The notes beneath the pieces were generated by a model, which made no database searches, had not been told where the DNA came from, and worked only from the letters and a program-made list of their open reading frames with translations. 64,000 bases of DNA from an uncultured Massilia sp. (lineage in GTDB: Bacteria > Pseudomonadota > Gammaproteobacteria > Burkholderiales > Burkholderiaceae_D): contig NZ_CAJYEB010000010.1 in assembly GCF_913773735.1 (NCBI RefSeq), forward strand, positions 124,001-188,000, written 5' to 3'. Made by a program: the position numbers and the translations under genes. The stretch's first letter is position 1. The number at the start of each line of letters is the position of its first letter. This document shows, in pieces, positions 58,862-64,000 of the stretch.

Positions 58862-60199
58862 TCATATCAAACGGATCATGCCGGCGGCGACGGTCTGGTG
58901 GGTAACCTCGTCGATCAGGATGAAGGCGCCCGTGGCGCGGATGTCGTCGTAGGCGTCGGCGGCCAGCGGCTGCTGCACGGTGATGGCGATGCGCGCGATG
59001 TCGTTCAGGGCCAGGCCCTCGGCCGGATCGTCGACGCTGCGGCGCTGCTGGGTGTTGACGTCGAGGATGCTGTCGACCTTCGTCACCTTCGCCATGGTCT
59101 GGCGCGTGCCGTGCTTGAGCCAGTACTTGCGGCGCAGGTCGAGCGCCTCGTCCGCCATCCAGCACACGTCCGCGCTCACCTGTTTCAGCAGCGTGGCCGG
59201 CTGGGCGCTCGACGCCAGCACGTCGCCGCGCGAGACGTCGACGTATTCGTTCAGCAGCAGCGTGACCGACTGGCCCGCCACCGCGGCCTGCAGCGGGCCG
59301 TCGAAGGTGAGGATCTCCTTGACGGTCGCGGCCTGGCCGGACGGCTGCACGACCAGCTTGTCGCCCACCGCCACCTTGCCCGACTCCACCCGGCCCATGT
59401 AGCCGCGGAAGTCGTTGGCCGCGTGGCCGTTGTGGCGCGCCACCAGTTGCACCGGGAAGCGGAACGGGGCGGCGTGCGCCTCGTCGTAGACGGACAGGCC
59501 CTCGAGCAGTTCGATCAGCGTGGGACCCTGGTACCACGGCATGTTGTCGCCGCGCTCGACGACGTTGTCGCCGGCCAGCGCCGACAGCGGGATCGCCGTG
59601 ATGTCCTTCAGGCCCAGGCTGTCCGCGAAGGCGCCGTAGGCCGCCACGATGCGCTCGTAGACGCCGCGGTCGTAGCCCACCAGGTCCATCTTGTTGACGG
59701 CGACGATCACGTGCTCGATCTGCAGCAGCTTCGCGATGGTCGAGTGGCGCTTGGTCTGGGTCAGCAGATCGACGCCGCCGTCTTCGCGCAGCGTCACCTT
59801 CGACACGTCGACCAGGATGATGACCGCGTCCGCCGTCGAGGCGCCTGTGACCATGTTGCGCGTGTACTGCTCGTGGCCGGGGGTGTCGGCGATGATGAAC
59901 TTGCGCTTCGGGGTGGCGAAGTAGCGGTAGGCCACGTCGATCGTGATGCCCTGTTCGCGCTCGGCTTCCAGGCCGTCGGTCAGCAGCGACAGGTCGATGG
60001 TGTCGCCCACGGTGCGCTTGTGCTTCGCGCGCGAGACGGCCGCCAGCTGGTCGGCGAAGATGCCCTTGCTGTCGTACAGCAGGCGGCCGATCAGGGTGCT
60101 CTTGCCGTCGTCGACGGAACCGGCGGTAATGAAGCGCAGCAGGCCGGCCTGGCCGTCGTGGTCGTGCGCCTGGGCGCTGGGGTCAATCAGGGCGTTCAT
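58862..60199 (-). CDS. cysN: Sulfate adenylyltransferase, GTPase subunit
   Basis: This 445-residue EF-Tu-like GTPase drives APS formation by CysD. G-box motifs are GSVDDGKST, the switch region EREQGITIDVAYR, DTPGHEQYTRN and NKMDLV. The beta-barrel domains end at GMIRLI. There is no CysC kinase fusion, consistent with direct APS reduction by the neighbouring CysH. The ATG at 60199 overlaps the cysD stop. The frame extends far upstream only because cysD DNA is open in that frame. Confidence 0.95.
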   Translation of the reverse strand: MNALIDPSAQAHDHDGQAGLLRFITAGSVDDGKSTLIGRLLYDSKGIFADQLAAVSRAKHKRTVGDTIDLSLLTDGLEAEREQGITIDVAYRYFATPKRKFIIADTPGHEQYTRNMVTGASTADAVIILVDVSKVTLREDGGVDLLTQTKRHSTIAKLLQIEHVIVAVNKMDLVGYDRGVYERIVAAYGAFADSLGLKDITAIPLSALAGDNVVERGDNMPWYQGPTLIELLEGLSVYDEAHAAPFRFPVQLVARHNGHAANDFRGYMGRVESGKVAVGDKLVVQPSGQAATVKEILTFDGPLQAAVAGQSVTLLLNEYVDVSRGDVLASSAQPATLLKQVSADVCWMADEALDLRRKYWLKHGTRQTMAKVTKVDSILDVNTQQRRSVDDPAEGLALNDIARIAITVQQPLAADAYDDIRATGAFILIDEVTHQTVAAGMIRLI

Positions 60200-61137
60200 C
60201 AGAAATATCCTTGCTTCTTGCGTTTTTCCATCGAGGCTTCCGAGGTCTGGTCGTCCATGCGGGTGGCGCCGCGCTCGGTGACCTGGGTGATCGCGGTCTC
60301 GGCGATGATGGCGCCCACCGTGTCGGCGTCCGAGGCCACCGGGCAGGTGCAGGAGATGTCGCCGACGGTGCGGAAGCGCACCGTGCGGGTCTCGACCGTC
60401 TCGCCCTCGCGCGCCGGGGTCAGCGGGGTCAGCGGCACCAGCAGGCCGTTGCGCGGGATGACCTGGCGCTCGTGCGCGTAGTAGATCGAGGGCAGGGCCA
60501 GCCGTTCGCGGGCGATGTATTGCCAGACGTCGAGCTCGGTCCAGTTCGAGATCGGGAACACGCGCATGTTCTCGCCCGGGTGCACGCGGGTGTTGTACAG
60601 GTCCCACAGCTCCGGACGCTGGGCCTTCGGGTCCCACTGGCCGAACTCGTCGCGGAACGAGAAGATGCGTTCCTTGGCGCGCGCCTTTTCCTCGTCGCGG
60701 CGGGCGCCGCCGATGCAGGCATCGAAGCCGTGCTCGGCGATGGTTTCCAGCAGCGTCACGGCCTGGGCGGCGTTGCGCGAATCCGTCTGCGGATTGCGCA
60801 GGCGCACCGTGCCCTTGCGAATCGAATCCTCGACCGAGCCGACGATCAGGCGTTCGCCCAGCTCGCGCACGCGGGCGTCGCGGAAGGCGATCACTTCGTC
60901 GAAGTTGTGGCCGGTGTCGATGTGCACCAGCGGGAAGGGGAACTTGCCCGGGCGGAAAGCCTTTTCCGCCAGGCGCAGCAGCACCACGGAATCCTTGCCG
61001 CCCGAGAACAGAAGGGCGGGGTTGGCGCATTCGGCCGCCACCTCGCGCAGGATGTGGATCGATTCCGATTCGAGGGCGTCGAGGTGGCGCGCGTTCACGT
61101 CGCCCAGCGCCTGCGGATTGTCAAAGAGAGTCGTCAT
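60199..61137 (-). CDS. cysD: Sulfate adenylyltransferase subunit 2
   Basis: This 312-residue PP-loop ATP pyrophosphatase makes APS from ATP and sulfate with CysN. The PP-loop LLFSGGKDSVVLL lies near residues 36-48; HIDTGHNFDEVI and GGARRDEEKARAKERIFS follow. It ends MEKRKKQGYF, the usual CysD tail. The ATG at 61137 (MTTLFDNPQAL) is chosen over the open frame to 61308 because it matches the family start. Confidence 0.95.
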   Translation of the reverse strand: MTTLFDNPQALGDVNARHLDALESESIHILREVAAECANPALLFSGGKDSVVLLRLAEKAFRPGKFPFPLVHIDTGHNFDEVIAFRDARVRELGERLIVGSVEDSIRKGTVRLRNPQTDSRNAAQAVTLLETIAEHGFDACIGGARRDEEKARAKERIFSFRDEFGQWDPKAQRPELWDLYNTRVHPGENMRVFPISNWTELDVWQYIARERLALPSIYYAHERQVIPRNGLLVPLTPLTPAREGETVETRTVRFRTVGDISCTCPVASDADTVGAIIAETAITQVTERGATRMDDQTSEASMEKRKKQGYF

Positions 61138-61175
61138 GATGGCGGTGCCTGTCGATGTCGTTGCGGGCCGTCGCT

Positions 61176-61892
61176 TCAGGCGGCCACGGATTTGATACGG
61201 ATGAGTTTGCCGTCCACGAGGTGCAGGCCGCATTCCTTGGATTCCGGGTTTTCCCACCACCAGCGGCCGGCGCGCACGTCCTCGCCCGGCGCGACGGCGC
61301 GGGTGCAAGGCGCGCAGCCGATCGACGGGTAGCCGCGGTCGTGCAGGGCGTTGTACGGCACGCCCTCGGCGCGGAGATAGTCCCAGACGTCCTGCTCGGA
61401 CCAGTCGGCCAGCGGATTGAATTTTTCCAGGCCGTGGGCCGCGTCGTGTTCCTGCACCGCCAGGTCGGCGCGGGTGCTGGACTGGGCGCGGCGCTGGCCC
61501 GTGATCCAGGCGCGCTTGCCGGCCAGCGCGCGGCCCAGCGGCTCGACCTTGCGCACGGAGCAGCAGCCCTTGCGCAGCTCGACGCTGTCGTAGAAGGCGT
61601 TCAGGCCGTGCTGCGCCACGTAGTCGTCGACCAGCTGTGGCTGCGGCCGGTAGAGTGCGATGTCGTGGCCGTAATGGGCCTTGACCTTGTCCAGCACGTC
61701 CAGGGTTTCCTGGTGCAGGCGCCCGGTTTCCAGCGAAAAGATGGAAATGGGCAGGCCGGCCTTCAGGATCAGGTCGGTCAATACCATGTCCTCGGCCGCC
61801 AGGCTGGACGCGAACGTGGCCGGCGCGAATTCGCCGGCGATGCGTGCCAGGATGGCGCGGGTGGCCGCGACGCGTGCGTTCGGTTCGCTCAT
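61176..61892 (-). CDS. cysH: Adenylyl-sulfate (APS) reductase, CysH family
   Basis: This 238-residue enzyme reduces APS to sulfite. Four cysteines for a [4Fe-4S] cluster are visible: C110, C111, C193 and C196 (GCAPCTR). The catalytic Cys is C221 in KECGLH. Presence of the cluster cysteines indicates the assimilatory APS-reductase type rather than the PAPS reductase of enterobacteria. The absence of cysC in the operon fits. It lies between DUF934 and cysD. Confidence 0.94.
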   Translation of the reverse strand: MSEPNARVAATRAILARIAGEFAPATFASSLAAEDMVLTDLILKAGLPISIFSLETGRLHQETLDVLDKVKAHYGHDIALYRPQPQLVDDYVAQHGLNAFYDSVELRKGCCSVRKVEPLGRALAGKRAWITGQRRAQSSTRADLAVQEHDAAHGLEKFNPLADWSEQDVWDYLRAEGVPYNALHDRGYPSIGCAPCTRAVAPGEDVRAGRWWWENPESKECGLHLVDGKLIRIKSVAA

Positions 61893-61900
61893 GGCCCCCC

Positions 61901-62458
61901 CTAGATGCCGGCGCCGACGTCGGTGTGCTCGGGCGCCAGGCCGCGCTCGGCGCGGCGGAACAGCGGCAGCGGCGTGTCGACGGAAGCCTGGTACGTCTGC
62001 GAGAACACGGTCAAGCCCTTGAGCGCATCGTGGATATCGCGGTCCGGGCGCGTCGCGTAGGCGTCGAAGCCGCAGCGCTGCATCTGGAACAGCTGGTCGC
62101 GCAGCACGTCGCCGATGGCGCGCAGCTCGCCCGCGTAGCCCAGGCGGCGGCGCAGGTTGTAGGCGATCGAATAGCCGCGCCCGTCGGTGAATTTCGGGAA
62201 GCTGACGGCCACCACCTTGAATTTGTCGAGGTCGTCCTTGACCGTATGCGCCAGCTCGTCCGGCGCGAACCAGACGCCGACGTCGGCGCGCTGCAGCAGG
62301 TGTTCGCGCTGCGCCTGCCAGACGGCCAGCGGGACGATGACCTTGCCGGCGGGGACGTCCACCGTGTCCGGCGCCTGGCCGTCGTCCAGCGACAGCACGC
62401 TCCAGTCGTCGGCGACCACCTCGCGTCCCTTGATGATCTGTGGATGGGCATTAAGCAT
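61901..62458 (-). CDS. DUF934 protein, sulfite reductase-associated
   Basis: This 185-residue protein belongs to DUF934, which in Proteobacteria sits directly behind the sulfite reductase gene and is presumed to support it. PKFTDGRGYSIAYNLRRRLGY and RAIGDVLRDQLFQMQRCGFDAY are the characteristic blocks. The ATG at 62458 overlaps the cysI stop by 8 bp, so translation is coupled. The longer open frame (to 62767) lies inside cysI. Exact function is unknown. Confidence 0.92.
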   Translation of the reverse strand: MLNAHPQIIKGREVVADDWSVLSLDDGQAPDTVDVPAGKVIVPLAVWQAQREHLLQRADVGVWFAPDELAHTVKDDLDKFKVVAVSFPKFTDGRGYSIAYNLRRRLGYAGELRAIGDVLRDQLFQMQRCGFDAYATRPDRDIHDALKGLTVFSQTYQASVDTPLPLFRRAERGLAPEHTDVGAGI

Positions 62459-64000
62459 AGTGGTCTTCTCCGACGAGTTCGCCGGCCGGGATCGGCGTGG
62501 CATACACATGTTCCTTGAACGGCGCGATGCCGAGGCGCTGCGCGACGTCGACGAAGCGCTCGCCCTCGATGCGTTCGCGGACGTAGACGTCGAGCAGGCG
62601 CTGGACGACTTCGGGCATCTGCGGCGCCGAGAACGACGGGCCGATGATCTTGCCGATCGCGGCCTGGTTGCCCTGCGAACCGCCGATCGACACCTGGTAC
62701 CACTCGGCGCCGTCCTTGTCGACGCCGAGCACGCCGATGTGGCCGACGTGGTGGTGGCCGCAGGCATTGATGCAGCCCGAGATGTTCAGTTCGATGTCGC
62801 CGATGTCGTGCTGGTAGTCGAGGTCGTCGAAGCGCTCGGCGATGGCGGCGGCGATCGGGATCGACTTCGCGTTCGCCAGCGAGCAGTAGTCGCCGCCGGG
62901 GCAGGCGATGATGTCGGTCAGCAGGCCGATGTTCGGCGTGGCCAGGCCGCGCGCCTTGGCCAGCTGCCAGACGTCGTACAGCCGGGACTGCTCGACGTCG
63001 GCCAGCACCAGGTTCTGCTCGTGCGTGACGCGCAGTTCGCCGAAGCTGTACTGGTCGGCCAGGTCGGCCACGAAGTCCATCTGCTCGGCGGTGGCGTCGC
63101 CCGGCGGCACGCCGGTCTTCTTCAGCGACAGGATGACGGACGCGTAGCCAGGCACCTTGTGCGGCTTGACGTTGCGCTGCAGCCAGTTGGCGAAGGCGCG
63201 GTCGCCCTCGTGGGCGGCGCGCGGGTCGATCGCGTCCAGCGTGCGGTAGGGCTTCGGGTTGAACCAGGCGGCGACGCGGTCGAGCTCGTCCTGGGTCAGC
63301 GTTTCCGGGCCGCCCCGGAGGTCGGCGAATTCCTGCTCGACCATGCGCGCGAATTCCTCGGCGCCCACGGCCTTCACCAGGATCTTGATGCGCGCCTTGT
63401 ACTTGTTGTCGCGGCGGCCGAACTGGTTGTACACGCGCATCACGGCTTCGGTATAGGTCAGCAGGTCCTGCCAGGGCACGAACTCGTTGATGACGCTGCC
63501 CAGGATCGGGGTGCGGCCCATGCCGCCGCCGACCATGAACTTGAAGCCGATCTCGCCGGCGGCGTTGCGCACCGCGGTCAGGCCGATGTCGTGCACGGCG
63601 ATGGCGGCGCGGTCCTCGACGGCGCCGTTGATGGCGATCTTGAACTTGCGCGGCAGGGCGATGAATTCGGGGTGGAAGGTGCTCCACTGGCGCAGGATCT
63701 CGGCGAAGGGGCGCGGATCGATCAGCTCGTCGAAGGCCGTGCCGGCGAATTCGTCGGTCGTGATGTTGCGGATGCAATTGCCCGAGGTCTGGATCGCATG
63801 CATCTCGACCGAGGCCAGGTCGGCCAGGATGTCCGGCGTCCGCTCCAGTTCGATCCAGTTGAACTGGATGTTCTGGCGCGTCGTGAAGTGGCCGTAGCCG
63901 CGGTCGTACTTGCGGGCGATGTGGGCGAACATGCGCATCTGCGCCGTCGACAGCAGGCCGTAGGGCACCGCGATGCGCAGCATGTAGGCGTGGCGCTGCA
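62451..64000 (-). CDS. cysI: Sulfite reductase hemoprotein (partial at window edge)
   Basis: The gene runs off the right edge, so its true start is missing; the reading frame continues through QRHAYMLRIAVPYG at the boundary. The product uses siroheme and a [4Fe-4S] cluster to reduce sulfite to sulfide. Ligand cysteines are in ACPGGDYCSLANAKS and SGCINACGHHHVGH. RNIT and the GGGMGRTP substrate region are also present. The M at 63983 is internal. It is the most upstream visible gene of the cysI-DUF934-cysHDN-cobA set. Confidence 0.94.
   Translation of the reverse strand, partial: QRHAYMLRIAVPYGLLSTAQMRMFAHIARKYDRGYGHFTTRQNIQFNWIELERTPDILADLASVEMHAIQTSGNCIRNITTDEFAGTAFDELIDPRPFAEILRQWSTFHPEFIALPRKFKIAINGAVEDRAAIAVHDIGLTAVRNAAGEIGFKFMVGGGMGRTPILGSVINEFVPWQDLLTYTEAVMRVYNQFGRRDNKYKARIKILVKAVGAEEFARMVEQEFADLRGGPETLTQDELDRVAAWFNPKPYRTLDAIDPRAAHEGDRAFANWLQRNVKPHKVPGYASVILSLKKTGVPPGDATAEQMDFVADLADQYSFGELRVTHEQNLVLADVEQSRLYDVWQLAKARGLATPNIGLLTDIIACPGGDYCSLANAKSIPIAAAIAERFDDLDYQHDIGDIELNISGCINACGHHHVGHIGVLGVDKDGAEWYQVSIGGSQGNQAAIGKIIGPSFSAPQMPEVVQRLLDVYVRERIEGERFVDVAQRLGIAPFKEHVYATPIPAGELVGEDHYA

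Overview
This is a high-GC chromosomal window from a Betaproteobacterium, most likely Burkholderiales/Oxalobacteraceae of the Massilia-Telluria-Pseudoduganella type. The evidence is the gene content: an exopolysaccharide locus ending in a PEP-CTERM protein, the AcnD/PrpF form of the methylcitrate cycle, a DUF934-containing sulfate assimilation operon, and DUF4347/DUF4214 surface proteins. The taxon is an inference, since no rRNA gene is present. No tRNA, CRISPR array, insertion sequence or prophage was recognised.

Layout. (1) 142-11582: a polysaccharide cluster on the + strand with two GT4 glycosyltransferases, a PaaK/CapK-like adenylate-forming enzyme, a heparinase II/III-like lyase, WecB, a WecG/TagA-type transferase, GalE, a sugar nucleotidyltransferase and ManC; it closes with a strong terminator. 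A PEP-CTERM protein and a TIGR03790-type exported protein follow. (2) 13615-22013: housekeeping genes (lipoprotein, murJ, rpsT, rluE-like, icd, a small ORF, cspA, clpS-clpA). (3) 22193-26443: a chemoreceptor and a coupled CBS/cystathionine gamma-lyase pair for reverse transsulfuration. (4) 26643-45224: a propionate region. prpR (sigma-54 activator) is divergent from DUF485-actP. A tail-collar gene and a 2480-residue DUF4347/Ig-like/RTX/DUF4214 protein gene come next, then prpB-prpC-acnD-prpF behind a near-consensus sigma-54 promoter. (5) 45322-54678: a PAS-GGDEF-EAL protein, xthA, three small genes, pepA, and divergent lptF-lptG. (6) 54678-64000: a CbiX-type chelatase, a second DUF4214 protein with a seven-fold repeat that suggests a beta-propeller, and the siroheme/sulfate-assimilation genes cobA-cysN-cysD-cysH-DUF934-cysI on the - strand; cysI runs off the right edge.

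How it fits together. The sugar genes make and polymerise activated sugars for a capsule or EPS. PrpR very probably controls the prp operon: matching composite operators lie beside prpR and upstream of prpB, 10.6 kb apart, and the first may also reach actP. CobA and the CbiX protein can supply siroheme for CysI, and CysDN/CysH supply its sulfite. The two large DUF4214 proteins each sit inside an otherwise coherent metabolic neighbourhood next to unusually AT-rich DNA, which suggests separate insertion of surface-protein genes.

The points most worth following are the split prp regulon, the possible clan CD-like His/Cys pair in the DUF4347 domain, the recent 936-bp internal duplication, the seven-blade prediction, and two dispersed palindromic repeat families.
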